Source: Spirosoma sp. KCTC 42546 (GTDB lineage Bacteria; Bacteroidota; Bacteroidia; Cytophagales; Spirosomataceae). From it: a stretch of 64,000 bases of DNA. A model generated the notes under the pieces. That model worked only from the letters and a program-made list of their open reading frames with translations. It was not told the DNA's origin and made no database searches. Shown piece after piece: positions 16,934-26,306 of this stretch; position 1 is the stretch's first letter; each line of letters opens with the position of its first letter. The translations under genes and the position numbers were made by a program. The DNA is taken from NCBI RefSeq assembly GCF_006965485.1, contig NZ_CP041360.1, positions 6,862,501 to 6,926,500 of the forward strand, read 5' to 3'.

Positions 16934-17023
16934 ATTCTAGTGGCTCCTATCGATTCTTTAGCTACTATTCTTTCTGATTATTACTACAACAGAATCTAAG
17001 AATCCTGGAATCGATAGAATCTA
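16931..17023. repeat. imperfect inverted repeat of TAGATTCT-type units
   Basis: The left arm has TAGATTCTA and TATCGATTCTTTAG; the right arm has CTAAGAATC, GAATCGATAGAATCTA. This gives mirrored arms made of short related units, the same design as the repeats at 612-706 and 11683-11822 but with another sequence. It lies 5' of the GH13 gene. Confidence 0.5.
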
Positions 17024-17073
17024 TTTGGATCTAGTAACAGTTAGTAAGAACAAAACCGATCAGTTCGCACGGA

Positions 17074-18630
17074 ATGACTTCATCAAACCTAGTTCAATAC
17101 ACTACACTTCCACATCCTGCCCAATCCGACTCAATACCTATCGGCTATACGGGCGTCCACTACGAGATCTTCGTTCGCTCCTTTGCCGACTCCAACGGCG
17201 ATGGTATCGGTGACCTCAATGGCATTACTAACAAACTTGATTACCTGAATGATCTAGGGGTGTCGGCCATCTGGCTCATGCCGATAAGTCCTTCTCCAAG
17301 TTCGCATAAGTACGACGTAACGGATTATTACGGAATCGATCCCGAATACGGCACGATGGACGATTTCAAACGGTTGATTGCGGAAGCTCATCAACGTGGT
17401 ATTGCTGTCATAATCGATCTAGTATTACACCACACCAGCATCCAGCATAACTGGTTTCGGGAGGCCTCAAAAGGGCCAGAAAACCCCTATTGGCATTACT
17501 ATAAATGGTTGACACCCGACGAGATCAAACGCCGGAAACTAGCTACCCGCGATATTACTGCCGATTCGGGCGAGAAAAACCCCTGGCATACAGTACGAGG
17601 GGCCACTTATCCTGAGCAATATTATGGCATGTTCTGGAGCGGCATGCCCGATCTGAACTTTGACCACCAGCCGGTTCGGGATGAGTTTTTCAAGATAGCC
17701 CGGTATTGGCTTAACGAGATCGGAGTAGACGGATTTCGGCTTGATGCGGCCCGCCACCTCTACCGGGAGGCCGAAGAGCCCAAGAATCATGAATTCTGGC
17801 AGGAGTTCGGAAAAGTCGTTGAAGCCGCAAAATCGGGAGCTTACACCGTGGGCGAAGTCTGGACACGTCCCGAACGTATAGCGCCCTATTTTCGGGGGTT
17901 GAAAGCCAACTTCAATTTCGACCTTCAACTGGCCATTGCCGAAATCGTTGGGCAGGAAAACGACACTGAAGATTTGGTTGAGTTTCTGCAATACGTTCAC
18001 AATACATTCGGTACTGTCAATCCCAACTTTATTGATGCACTGCTCCTTTCCAACCATGATCAGAACCGGATTGGCAGTTTACTCAAGGGAAATCTCGACC
18101 GCTTGAAAGTAGCAGCCAACCTGTTGCTTACACTACCAGGTTTACCCTATCTCTACTACGGCGAGGAAATTGGTATGCTCGGCATGAAACCCGACGAAAA
18201 CATCCGTGAGCCTTTTTTGTGGGATATTCGGGCGCAGGATACCCAACGCACCCGCTGGCGTCGGGGAAAATATAGTACCAGTCAAACCGTTCGGCCGCTG
18301 GCTCAGCAGCAGAGCGATCCAAATTCGCTGTTCAATCATTACAAACGCCTGATTCACTACCGGAATAGTCACCCAATTCTGAATAATAATCTCAGCAAGC
18401 TTTTACCATCCGGTATTCGGCAGAAAGGGATTGTCGCGTTTATTCGGCAGGATGCCAGCGGTGGGCCGTGTGTATTATTGGTTCACAACCTGACGAACAA
18501 ACCCATTGAGGTCGTCTTTTCACCGGGCGAAGAATGGTGTCGGTGCATTGTGTTCGAAACAATTTCAGGCGGCTCGTTCACTGGCGACCGGGTCACGGTA
18601 CCGGGTTATGGGTGTGTGGTTGTTGAGTAA
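17074..18630 (+). CDS. GH13 alpha-glucosidase / trehalose-synthase-type amylase
   Basis: A 518-residue cytoplasmic GH13 (beta/alpha)8 enzyme, no signal peptide. It begins with VHYEIFVRSFADSNGDGIGDLNGI, the strand 1 and calcium-loop region of oligo-1,6-glucosidase and trehalose synthase types. The catalytic triad is visible: nucleophile D224 in GVDGFRLDA, acid/base E261 in VGEVWT, and transition-state D329 in SNHDQNR. A C-terminal beta domain follows. These enzymes act on alpha-glucosidic oligosaccharides or interconvert maltose and trehalose; the choice cannot be made from sequence alone. It is not in a PUL. Confidence 0.85.
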   Translation: MTSSNLVQYTTLPHPAQSDSIPIGYTGVHYEIFVRSFADSNGDGIGDLNGITNKLDYLNDLGVSAIWLMPISPSPSSHKYDVTDYYGIDPEYGTMDDFKRLIAEAHQRGIAVIIDLVLHHTSIQHNWFREASKGPENPYWHYYKWLTPDEIKRRKLATRDITADSGEKNPWHTVRGATYPEQYYGMFWSGMPDLNFDHQPVRDEFFKIARYWLNEIGVDGFRLDAARHLYREAEEPKNHEFWQEFGKVVEAAKSGAYTVGEVWTRPERIAPYFRGLKANFNFDLQLAIAEIVGQENDTEDLVEFLQYVHNTFGTVNPNFIDALLLSNHDQNRIGSLLKGNLDRLKVAANLLLTLPGLPYLYYGEEIGMLGMKPDENIREPFLWDIRAQDTQRTRWRRGKYSTSQTVRPLAQQQSDPNSLFNHYKRLIHYRNSHPILNNNLSKLLPSGIRQKGIVAFIRQDASGGPCVLLVHNLTNKPIEVVFSPGEEWCRCIVFETISGGSFTGDRVTVPGYGCVVVE

Positions 18631-18725
18631 TTCTGTGTCGTAGATCAATCAACGAAAACGTCTTTGAAACCCAATTTTGAGTTGTATATTCGTTAAGCTA
18701 TAAGTTGATTTTAATAGCAATAAAA

Positions 18726-18938
18726 ATGGACACTCAATCCCAAAAATTAGAGTTAATTCAATGGATTGCCGGACTTAACGATCTACGATTATTAAGTCAA
18801 GTCTCAGCCATTAAGCAACACGATGCAGGCAAACAAAAGCTTACAAAACGCCATTTTGGAGGTGGTAAGCATATAATTACTCACATAGATGATGACTTTA
18901 ACGAGCCATTGGATGAGTTCAAAGACTATATGCCATGA
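18726..18938 (+). CDS. putative antitoxin partner of VapC
   Basis: A 70-residue protein, AT-rich, whose stop overlaps the VapC start (ATGA at 18935-18938), so the two are translated together. I do not recognise a clear AbrB, RHH or Phd fold. The N-terminal half (LELIQWIAGLNDLRLLSQVSAI) looks like a helical dimer or DNA-binding segment and the C-terminal half is acidic (ITHIDDDFNEPLDEFKDYMP), as expected of a toxin-neutralising tail. The frame opens at 18705; the ATG at 18726 is used. The role as antitoxin is inferred only from context. Confidence 0.6.
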   Translation: MDTQSQKLELIQWIAGLNDLRLLSQVSAIKQHDAGKQKLTKRHFGGGKHIITHIDDDFNEPLDEFKDYMP

Positions 18939-19327
18939 ATGAGGCTTATCTTATTGATACGCATGTGTTGCTATGGTATATTAAAGGTGAGAAACGGCTC
19001 TCCCAACCCACAAAGGAGCTTATTGATTCGATTGATAACACCATTTATATTAGCAAAGCCAGCCTTTGGGAAATGGCGATCAAGTCATCATTAGGCAAAT
19101 TGACGATAGGCATTTCCTTGGATAAACTAGCCAGCTATCTTGAAGAGGAAGGTTTTGTCGTATTAGATTTTGACTTTTCGGATCTACTCCAGTTACATCA
19201 ACTCCCTTTTCATCATGGCGATCCGTTCGACCGCCTTATCATCGCCCAGGCCTTAGTCCACCAGCTGACTATAATTTCTGATGACCGTAACTTTGGTCAC
19301 TATACAGCCAATCTATTATCGGCATAA
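18935..19327 (+). CDS. vapC: VapC-family PIN-domain toxin
   Basis: A 130-residue PIN-domain ribonuclease of the type II toxin-antitoxin class. The acidic site is visible: D8 in LIDTHVLLW, a Glu in SLWEMAIKSS, an Asp in HHGDPFDRLIIAQA and the final SDDRNF. Such toxins cleave tRNA or rRNA in vitro and are neutralised by the protein made from the preceding gene. The ATG overlaps the antitoxin stop. The pair is more AT-rich than its neighbours, which fits horizontal transfer. Confidence 0.88.
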   Translation: MNEAYLIDTHVLLWYIKGEKRLSQPTKELIDSIDNTIYISKASLWEMAIKSSLGKLTIGISLDKLASYLEEEGFVVLDFDFSDLLQLHQLPFHHGDPFDRLIIAQALVHQLTIISDDRNFGHYTANLLSA

Positions 19328-19471
19328 CCAGCTTCTGCTAACGTCTTTCCGCCCCATAAATCCCCGATTCGCCCACCCAAAATCGGGATTCGCATCCTTT
19401 TAATCCCATCCTAATAACTCTACGAGGCTTTCACCTTGTTATTCAGTATCCGATGAGGATACGAATAGATT

Positions 19472-20713
19472 ATGAAAGCGTTTCGAAAACATCCACAATA
19501 CACGACGAATTGCCAATGGATCATGGTGCTGTTGGCCGGAATTTGCCTGACAGCCTGTAGCAGTTCCGACAAGAAAAAAGGGGGGCAAACTGACTCCACC
19601 GCCTTAAAACAGCCGAAGACCTATTCCGTACTGACGCTTGCGCCCCGCAAGACGGTTCTCTACGTCGATTTCCCTACTACCATTCAGGGTGAGCAGAACG
19701 TCGAGATTCGCCCCAAAGTAGATGGATTTGTCGAGGCTATTTACGTGGACGAAGGCGCTACGGTCAAAAAAGGACAGCGACTTTTTCGCATCAATGCGCC
19801 CCAATATGCCCAGGACGTGCTCACCGCACAGGCGGGGGTTCGAACAGCGCAGGCCGATGTTAGTTCCGCTCTATTGGCGGTCAATAAGGTTCGGCCTCTG
19901 GTTGAGAAAGACATCATCAGCAAGTACGAACTGGAAACAGCCCAGTATACACTAGCCTCCAAGCAAGCTGCGTTGGCACAGGCGCAGGCCGCTCTGGCAA
20001 ATGCCCAAACCAATCTGGGGTACACGAATTTAGTCAGCCCGGTTAGTGGAGTGGTTGGCTCGATTCCCTACAAAATCGGCAGCTTGGTAACCAGCGCAAC
20101 GACCAATCCCTTGACGACCATTTCCGGTATCAGTGAAGTGTATGCCTACTTCGCCCTCAACGAAAAACAGCTCCTCGACTTTACCCGCGATGTAAGTGGC
20201 AACACACTTCAAGAGAAACTAGCTAAACTGCCCGACGTTATCCTCCTGCTGGCCGACGGATCGACTTACAACTACAAAGGCCGGATCAAAACGGCCATTG
20301 GCCAGATCGATACCCAAACGGGTTCCAGTAATTTCCGCGCCACGTTTCCCAACCCGCAAGCCCTACTCCGCAGCGGCAATAGCGGTACTGTCCGCGTTCC
20401 CAGAACCATTGACTCGGCCCTGGTTGTACCACAAAGTGCCACTTCGGAGCTTCAGGACAAGCGCTTCCTGTTTGTCGTCGAAAAAAATAATACCGTCAAA
20501 ACCACAGCCGTGCTCGTAACGCCCACCCCCGACGGGCAGTATTTCGTCGTGCAGAAAGGGTTAAAAGCGGGCGATAAGGTCGTGCTTGATGGCGGCACTG
20601 GTTTGAAAGATGGCGCATCTATTAAACCGAAGGCCGCTTTGCCAGCCAGCGTTTATAAAACGACAGCGCCAAGCACGACAACCGCCACGACCGACACAAA
20701 CACAGACTTGTAA
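19472..20713 (+). CDS. RND efflux periplasmic adaptor (MFP) lipoprotein
   Basis: A 413-residue membrane fusion protein of the AcrA/MexA type that bridges the inner-membrane pump and the outer-membrane channel. It carries a lipoprotein signal with lipobox LTAC, an N-terminal biotinyl-like piece (VEIRPKVDGFVEAIYVDEGATVKKGQ), a helical hairpin of Q/A-rich sequence, and the second half lipoyl LVSPVSGVVGS. A low-complexity Thr/Ala tail closes it. It is the first gene of the three-gene efflux operon, 22 nt before the pump gene. Confidence 0.93.
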   Translation: MKAFRKHPQYTTNCQWIMVLLAGICLTACSSSDKKKGGQTDSTALKQPKTYSVLTLAPRKTVLYVDFPTTIQGEQNVEIRPKVDGFVEAIYVDEGATVKKGQRLFRINAPQYAQDVLTAQAGVRTAQADVSSALLAVNKVRPLVEKDIISKYELETAQYTLASKQAALAQAQAALANAQTNLGYTNLVSPVSGVVGSIPYKIGSLVTSATTNPLTTISGISEVYAYFALNEKQLLDFTRDVSGNTLQEKLAKLPDVILLLADGSTYNYKGRIKTAIGQIDTQTGSSNFRATFPNPQALLRSGNSGTVRVPRTIDSALVVPQSATSELQDKRFLFVVEKNNTVKTTAVLVTPTPDGQYFVVQKGLKAGDKVVLDGGTGLKDGASIKPKAALPASVYKTTAPSTTTATTDTNTDL

Positions 20714-20735
20714 GCCATTCTCAACAAACTGTCTT

Positions 20736-23700
20736 ATGCTTCGCATATTCATAGAACGACCGGTATTAAGTACCGTTATTTCGGCCCTCATCGTATTGCT
20801 GGGGATTCTGGGCATGGTCAAACTACCCATTGCCCAGTATCCCGATATTTCGCCACCAACGGTACAGGTTTCGGCCAGCTACAGTGGTGCCAATGCTGAT
20901 GTAGTGCTCAAAAGCGTCATTGTGCCGCTTGAAGAACAGATTAACGGCGTGGAAGGTATGACCTACATGACCTCGTCGGCCACCAACGACGGGGCTGGCA
21001 ACATCAGCATTTATTTCGCCGTTGGCACCGATCCAAACCAGGCCGCTGTGGATGTCCAGAACCGGGTTTCGGCCGCTACCAGCCTGCTGCCGCAAGAGGT
21101 TACGCAGGCAGGCGTAACGGTTCGGAAGCAGCAAAGCAGCAACCTGCTGATTATGTCGATCTATAGCGACAATGCCGCTTACGATCAGACATTTCTGCAA
21201 AATTATGCCGCCATCAACGTCATTCCACAACTCCAGCGGGTCAATGGTGTGGGCGCGGCCAACGTGTTTGGCTCGGCTAAAACGTATTCAATGCGAATCT
21301 GGCTGAAGCCCGATGTTATGTCCATTTATGGCATTACCCCTGCCGATGTGTCAACCGCATTGACGGACCAAAATGTGGATGCGGCCCCCGGCAAGTTCGG
21401 TGAAAATGACAACCAGACATTCCAATACGTGATTCGGTACAGCGGTCGGTTGCAGTCTACGCAGCAGTTTGGTGATATTATCATTAAAACAACCGGCAAC
21501 GGCCAATTGCTGCGATTACGAGATATTGCGCGAATTGAGCTGGGATCACAGACCTACACCAGTTTTACGACGACCAATGGCAAACAGTCGGTAGGTATTT
21601 CGGTGAGCCAGACGCCCGGTTCCAATGCGCGGGATGTGATCAACAACTCCAAGAAAGTCATTGAGGCAGCGGCCAAGTCGTTTCCGGCGGGGGTTCATTT
21701 CGTCTATCTGGTCGATATCAATCAGTTTCTGGATGCGTCGATCAGCAAAGTACTGCATACGCTGCTGGAATGCTTCGCGCTGGTGTTTCTGGTGATTTTC
21801 ATCTTTCTACAGGATTTCCGCTCGACCATTATTCACGGCGTTTCGGTGCCGGTGGCCATTACGGGTACGTTTTTCTTCCTGTACCTATTCAACTTCAGTA
21901 TCAATTTATTAACCCTATTCGCATTGGTGCTGGCCATTGGTATTGTGGTCGATGACGCCATTGTGGTGGTGGAAGCGGTTCACGCCAAACTGGAAAGCGG
22001 CTATAAATCATCCCGCAAAGCGGCCATCGACGCGATGAGCGAAATATCGGGCGCTATTATTTCGATTACCCTCGTAATGGCATCGGTGTTTTTGCCCGTT
22101 ACGTTCATCACGGGGTCGGCGGGGGTGTTTTACCGGCAGTTTGGTATTACGCTGGCAGTGGCCATTATTATTTCGGCGGTCAACGCCCTGACCCTTTGTC
22201 CAGCACTGGCGGCTATGTTCCTGAAACCACCGGAGCACACCGACGATGCCCAACCAAAGAATCTACTTAAGCGATTTGGGGTGGGATTCAACGCGGCTTA
22301 CGATGCACTGACAGATAAATACACCAAGTCGGTCACGTTTCTGTCCGTCCGAAAATGGCTGGTTCTCGTTGGCATTGGGCTATTTGGTGGGCTGTTTTAT
22401 ACACTCTTCAAAACCACGCCAACCAGCTTCGTGCCCAAAGAAGACATGGGAAGCATTTTCGTAAATATCACGCTGCCACCCGCTTCGTCGGTCGAACGCA
22501 CCACGGCGATGGCCGATAAGGTAGACTCCATTGCGCATACCATCCCCGAAGTACAAAACAGTCTGCGCAACCTCGGGCAAAACTTCGTAGCTGGAAATGG
22601 GAGCGCCTATGGCCTAATTATCGTGCGATTAAAGCCCTGGGATGAGCGACCCGGCGTTAGCGACGACGATGTGATTAAGCTGCTTAAGCAGAAAACAGCC
22701 AACATCCGGGATGCCGACCTTGTCTTTATCCAACAGCCAACCATCACGGGCTTCGGCACTAGTGGCGGCTTCACGTTTCAGTTGCAGGATAAAGGCGGAC
22801 ACACCACCGACGAGTTCTATAAGGTGACCCAGAACTTTCTGGCCACGCTGAGCAAACGCCCTGAAATACAATACGCTACGACCTCATTCAATCCAAATTT
22901 CCCTCAGTATCAGATGGATGTGAATGTGGCAAAATGCAAGGAGGCAGGCATTCTGGTGGGCGACGTACTCAAGGCAATGCAGGTATTCTACGGCAGTTCG
23001 TACGTGTCTAACTTCAACGAGTTTGGCAAACAGTACCGCGTCATCATGCAGGCCGACACAAATTACCGGGCCAATCCAGACGGTTTAACCAAAATTTCCG
23101 TCCGAACATCGGCGGGTACGATGGCACCGATCACCGAGTTTATCAACCTCAAACGAATTTACGGTCCTGAGAGTGTTTCCCGCTTCAACCTGTTTTCGTC
23201 GATGTCCGTCAACGGGTCGCCTAATCCGAACTATAGCACCGGGCAAGCCTTGCTGGCGATTCAGGAAGTGGCTACCCAGACGCTTCCGGCGGGCTATGGT
23301 TTCGAGTATTCTGGTATTAGTCGGGAAGAGCAAAACGTGGGTTCCCAAACGCTGTATGTATTCATTCTATGTCTGGCGTTTGTGTATCTGCTGTTGAGCG
23401 CGCAATACGAAAGCTACTTGTTGCCGTTTGCGGTCTTATTCTCCTTGCCGGTTGGCTTATCGGGTGTGTATGTGTTTGCCCGGATTTTTGGGCTGGACAA
23501 TAACATTTACATGCAAATCTCGCTCATCATGCTCATTGGTTTGCTGGCCAAGAACGCCATCCTGATCGTGCAGTTTGCCGTTGAGCGGAGGCAGACCGGA
23601 ATGGAATTATTAGCGTCAGCCATAGAAGGAGCCAAAGCCCGGTTACGGCCAATTCTGATGACCTCCTTTGCTTTCATTTTCGGACTGATGCCCCTCATGT

Positions 23701-23936
23701 TTGCCAGCGGTGCCGGTGCCCAAGGCAACCGATCGATTGGTACAGGTGCTATCGGCGGTATGCTATTCGGCACGTTGCTCGGGGTGTTTTTCGTGCCAAC
23801 ACTGTTCGTCATTTTCCAGGGATTGCAGGAAAAAATAAGTGGCCCACCCGGTCAGCACAATCCTGATGATGAGGAAGAAGAGCCAGCGAAAGTTGATGGT
23901 AAAGAAAAACAGGTTGCAACTCCAATGAACACATAG
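20736..23936 (+). CDS. RND-family efflux pump (AcrB/MexB-like permease)
   Basis: A 1066-residue HAE-type RND pump. It exports hydrophobic compounds or drugs driven by proton influx. The proton-relay residues D406 and D407 in GIVVDDAIVVVEAV and K939 in GLLAKNAILIVQFA are conserved. The N-terminal MLRIFIERPVLSTVISALIVLLG and the porter domain order match AcrB. The frame stays open back to 20610 inside the adaptor gene, but the ATG at 20736 is correct. The operon continues with an outer-membrane factor after a long inverted repeat. Substrate range is unknown. Confidence 0.95.
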   Translation: MLRIFIERPVLSTVISALIVLLGILGMVKLPIAQYPDISPPTVQVSASYSGANADVVLKSVIVPLEEQINGVEGMTYMTSSATNDGAGNISIYFAVGTDPNQAAVDVQNRVSAATSLLPQEVTQAGVTVRKQQSSNLLIMSIYSDNAAYDQTFLQNYAAINVIPQLQRVNGVGAANVFGSAKTYSMRIWLKPDVMSIYGITPADVSTALTDQNVDAAPGKFGENDNQTFQYVIRYSGRLQSTQQFGDIIIKTTGNGQLLRLRDIARIELGSQTYTSFTTTNGKQSVGISVSQTPGSNARDVINNSKKVIEAAAKSFPAGVHFVYLVDINQFLDASISKVLHTLLECFALVFLVIFIFLQDFRSTIIHGVSVPVAITGTFFFLYLFNFSINLLTLFALVLAIGIVVDDAIVVVEAVHAKLESGYKSSRKAAIDAMSEISGAIISITLVMASVFLPVTFITGSAGVFYRQFGITLAVAIIISAVNALTLCPALAAMFLKPPEHTDDAQPKNLLKRFGVGFNAAYDALTDKYTKSVTFLSVRKWLVLVGIGLFGGLFYTLFKTTPTSFVPKEDMGSIFVNITLPPASSVERTTAMADKVDSIAHTIPEVQNSLRNLGQNFVAGNGSAYGLIIVRLKPWDERPGVSDDDVIKLLKQKTANIRDADLVFIQQPTITGFGTSGGFTFQLQDKGGHTTDEFYKVTQNFLATLSKRPEIQYATTSFNPNFPQYQMDVNVAKCKEAGILVGDVLKAMQVFYGSSYVSNFNEFGKQYRVIMQADTNYRANPDGLTKISVRTSAGTMAPITEFINLKRIYGPESVSRFNLFSSMSVNGSPNPNYSTGQALLAIQEVATQTLPAGYGFEYSGISREEQNVGSQTLYVFILCLAFVYLLLSAQYESYLLPFAVLFSLPVGLSGVYVFARIFGLDNNIYMQISLIMLIGLLAKNAILIVQFAVERRQTGMELLASAIEGAKARLRPILMTSFAFIFGLMPLMFASGAGAQGNRSIGTGAIGGMLFGTLLGVFFVPTLFVIFQGLQEKISGPPGQHNPDDEEEEPAKVDGKEKQVATPMNT

Positions 23937-23941
23937 CCTGC

Positions 23942-24077
23942 ACGTTCTCGATTGGCTACGCCGAGTGAGGGCTATTGTTTCAAGGGCCTCTGGCCCGTTT
24001 TGATACACTTATTGTAATTCACCGGCCAGAGGCCGTTAAAACAATAGTCCTCACTCGGTATAGCCAAGCGAGAACGT
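23942..24077. repeat. 54-bp inverted repeat inside RND operon
   Basis: Arms 23942-23995 and 24024-24077 match at about 48 of 54 positions, separated by a 28-nt loop. The inner part GGCCTCTGGCC / GGCCAGAGGCC and the stretch CCGAGTGAGG / CCTCACTCGG pair well. It lies between the pump gene and the outer-membrane factor gene, both plus strand. It could attenuate transcription or lower outer-membrane factor expression, or be a remnant mobile element. Confidence 0.85.
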
Positions 24078-24115
24078 AGAACGTAAGCCATCTGTCTCAG
24101 AAGCTAGTACATATC

Positions 24116-25555
24116 ATGAATACGAAACATATAAATCTGGGATTAACACTGCTACTGGGAGCGCTGCTAGCTTCCTGTAGCGTGACAAAACCCTATGAGC
24201 AGCCAGGCCTTACGACCAATAAACTCTACAGGGGCCAGCAAACTACGGACTCAAGCACATTAGCCAGTTTACCCTGGCGGCAGATGTTTTCAGATACCAT
24301 TCTGCAACGGTTAATTGAACGGGGCCTCAGCAATAATCTGGATCTCAAAATCGCCGTGGCCCGAATGCAGGCAGCCGAAGCTAATGTTTTGCAAAGCAAA
24401 CTGGCGTTCTATCCGACGCTTAGTACCAATGCGGGTTTTACGCTCTCTAAATCATCGTCGGCACAGTTGCGGGCTTTGAACATTCGAAATGCCGAATCAG
24501 GATCGAGTACCGTGAGTACGACCTCCATTCCAACCATCAAGCAGTATTCGTTGACAGCCAGCACGAGTTGGGAGGCCGATGTTTGGGGCAAATTGCGGAG
24601 CACAAAACGAGCCTATGTAGCAGCTTACTTACAAAGTGAAGCCTACCGACGTGCCGTGCAAACGCAATTAATTGCTAACATCGCCAATGGTTATTATGCA
24701 TTGCTGGCCTATGATAAACAGCTAAAAATCACGCTGGAAACGGTCGACAACCGAAAGACGGATGTGGAGACCATGAAAGCGCTGAAAGAGGGTGCCATAG
24801 TAACGGGGGCCGATGTGGTACAGAGTGAAGCCAACCGCTATGCGGCAGAGGTCACCTTACCCGATATTCGGCAGAATATTCGGCAAACTGAAAACACATT
24901 GAGCCTCTTGCTGGCCATGCCGCCCGATAGCATCCCGCGTACACAACTGGATATCCAGCAATCCGTAACGTCATTGCAAACGGGTCTTCCAGCACAGCTA
25001 TTGAGCAATCGTCCTGATGTGCAGGAAGCTGAGTATGGCTTCCGAAATGCGTTCGAGTTAACGAATGTGGCCCGAACCTACTTCTACCCTGCCCTCACGA
25101 TTACGGGTACCGGCGGTTTCGCTACTGCGAATACATTGACCGGCTTTTTTGCAGGAACATTTTACGGAAGCCTGATTAGCGGGCTGACACAACCCATTTT
25201 CAATCAGGGTATTAATCGCCAGCGACTTAACCGGGCACAGGCAGCTCAGGCCGAAGCCTTTTATACCTATCAGGCCACACTGCTAACGGCAGGTCAGGAG
25301 GTGTCCAATGCGCTATTTTCGTACCAGATGGCGGTCGATAAGATGGCTACTCGTCAGCAGCAATTAGCCGCTTTGGAGAAGGCGGTTTCTTATACAAAAG
25401 AGCTGCTTAAATACACCGCCAACACAAACTACACCGACGTATTGACCGCCGAACAAAACCTGCTGGCAACCCAGCTAAACGGGGTCAATGACCGATTGCA
25501 GCAACTTCAGGCAACCGTAACGCTTTACCGGGCATTAGGTGGGGGCTGGCGATAA
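24116..25555 (+). CDS. RND efflux outer-membrane factor (NodT/OprM-like) lipoprotein
   Basis: A 479-residue outer-membrane channel with a lipobox LASC at the signal peptide end. Two OEP repeats are visible, each with the long alpha-helical hairpins of the tunnel (LQSKLAFYPTLSTNAGFTLS in the first and TNVARTYFYPALTITGTGGF in the second) and the LLSNRPDVQEAEY motif typical of NodT family. It completes the tripartite efflux system with the two upstream genes. The gap from the pump holds a strong inverted repeat, so its level may differ from that of the pump. Confidence 0.92.
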   Translation: MNTKHINLGLTLLLGALLASCSVTKPYEQPGLTTNKLYRGQQTTDSSTLASLPWRQMFSDTILQRLIERGLSNNLDLKIAVARMQAAEANVLQSKLAFYPTLSTNAGFTLSKSSSAQLRALNIRNAESGSSTVSTTSIPTIKQYSLTASTSWEADVWGKLRSTKRAYVAAYLQSEAYRRAVQTQLIANIANGYYALLAYDKQLKITLETVDNRKTDVETMKALKEGAIVTGADVVQSEANRYAAEVTLPDIRQNIRQTENTLSLLLAMPPDSIPRTQLDIQQSVTSLQTGLPAQLLSNRPDVQEAEYGFRNAFELTNVARTYFYPALTITGTGGFATANTLTGFFAGTFYGSLISGLTQPIFNQGINRQRLNRAQAAQAEAFYTYQATLLTAGQEVSNALFSYQMAVDKMATRQQQLAALEKAVSYTKELLKYTANTNYTDVLTAEQNLLATQLNGVNDRLQQLQATVTLYRALGGGWR

Positions 25556-25654
25556 GAACAAAAGAAAACTGACTGCTTTAGCAACGTTTAGGCTAAATCA
25601 GCGGTACATGCAGATAGTCAACAGTGACGAATTGAAATTAAATCAACGGAAATT

Positions 25655-26224
25655 ATGAAAAACGTACTGATTATACTCGGCCTATTGGTCGGTACTGGAC
25701 TGTACCAAACCAGCCAGGCACAAGTGAACGTCAATGTCAACATTGGGAGCCAACCCATCTGGGGGCCAACCGGTTACGACTATGTAAACTACTATTATCT
25801 GCCTGATCTGGACATCTATTACTACGTCCCGTTACAACAGTGGATCTATAACAGTGGAGGACGCTGGATAACCACCACTGTTTTGCCTCCGCAGTACAAC
25901 AACTACGATCTGTATCGGATGCACAAAGTGGTCATCAACGATAAGCAGCCCTATCTGCGCAATGCGGTTTACCGGAATCAGTATGCGTCTTTCAAGGGGC
26001 GTTACGACCAGCAGCCCATCCGCGATAGCCGCGATTCGAAGTATTATGTAATCAACAACCATCCCATGCACAATCAAATGGGTAAACAGGGTGGCAATGG
26101 CCGTCCGGGTGGTAATCCGGGGCAGCAACCGGGTCGACCTAATGGGCAACAACAACGGGCTCAGAACAACAAGCCTCAAGACCGTAATGGCCGGGCTCAG
26201 GGCGAACATCGGGGTCCACGTTAA
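25655..26224 (+). CDS. secreted Tyr-, Asn- and Gly-rich hypothetical protein
   Basis: A 189-residue protein with a signal peptide (cleavage near SQA). The mature protein starts with a Val/Asn run (VNVNVNIG), then an aromatic block rich in Tyr (YDYVNYYYLPDLDIYYYVP), and ends in a Gly/Gln/Asn/Pro-rich tail with PG repeats (GRPGGNPGQQPGRPNGQQQ). It has no known domain that I can name. The tail suggests disorder. Such proteins in Bacteroidota are often outer-membrane or surface associated; a beta-stranded DUF-like function is possible but not shown. It lies just 3' of the efflux operon and in the same direction. Confidence 0.65.
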   Translation: MKNVLIILGLLVGTGLYQTSQAQVNVNVNIGSQPIWGPTGYDYVNYYYLPDLDIYYYVPLQQWIYNSGGRWITTTVLPPQYNNYDLYRMHKVVINDKQPYLRNAVYRNQYASFKGRYDQQPIRDSRDSKYYVINNHPMHNQMGKQGGNGRPGGNPGQQPGRPNGQQQRAQNNKPQDRNGRAQGEHRGPR

Positions 26225-26306
26225 ATGGTAAACTAAGTAATCCAATTTATAAGACAGCTTTGTACTGGTACCGGCCTATGAAAACTGGCCGGCACTTCTG
26301 TTTTTC

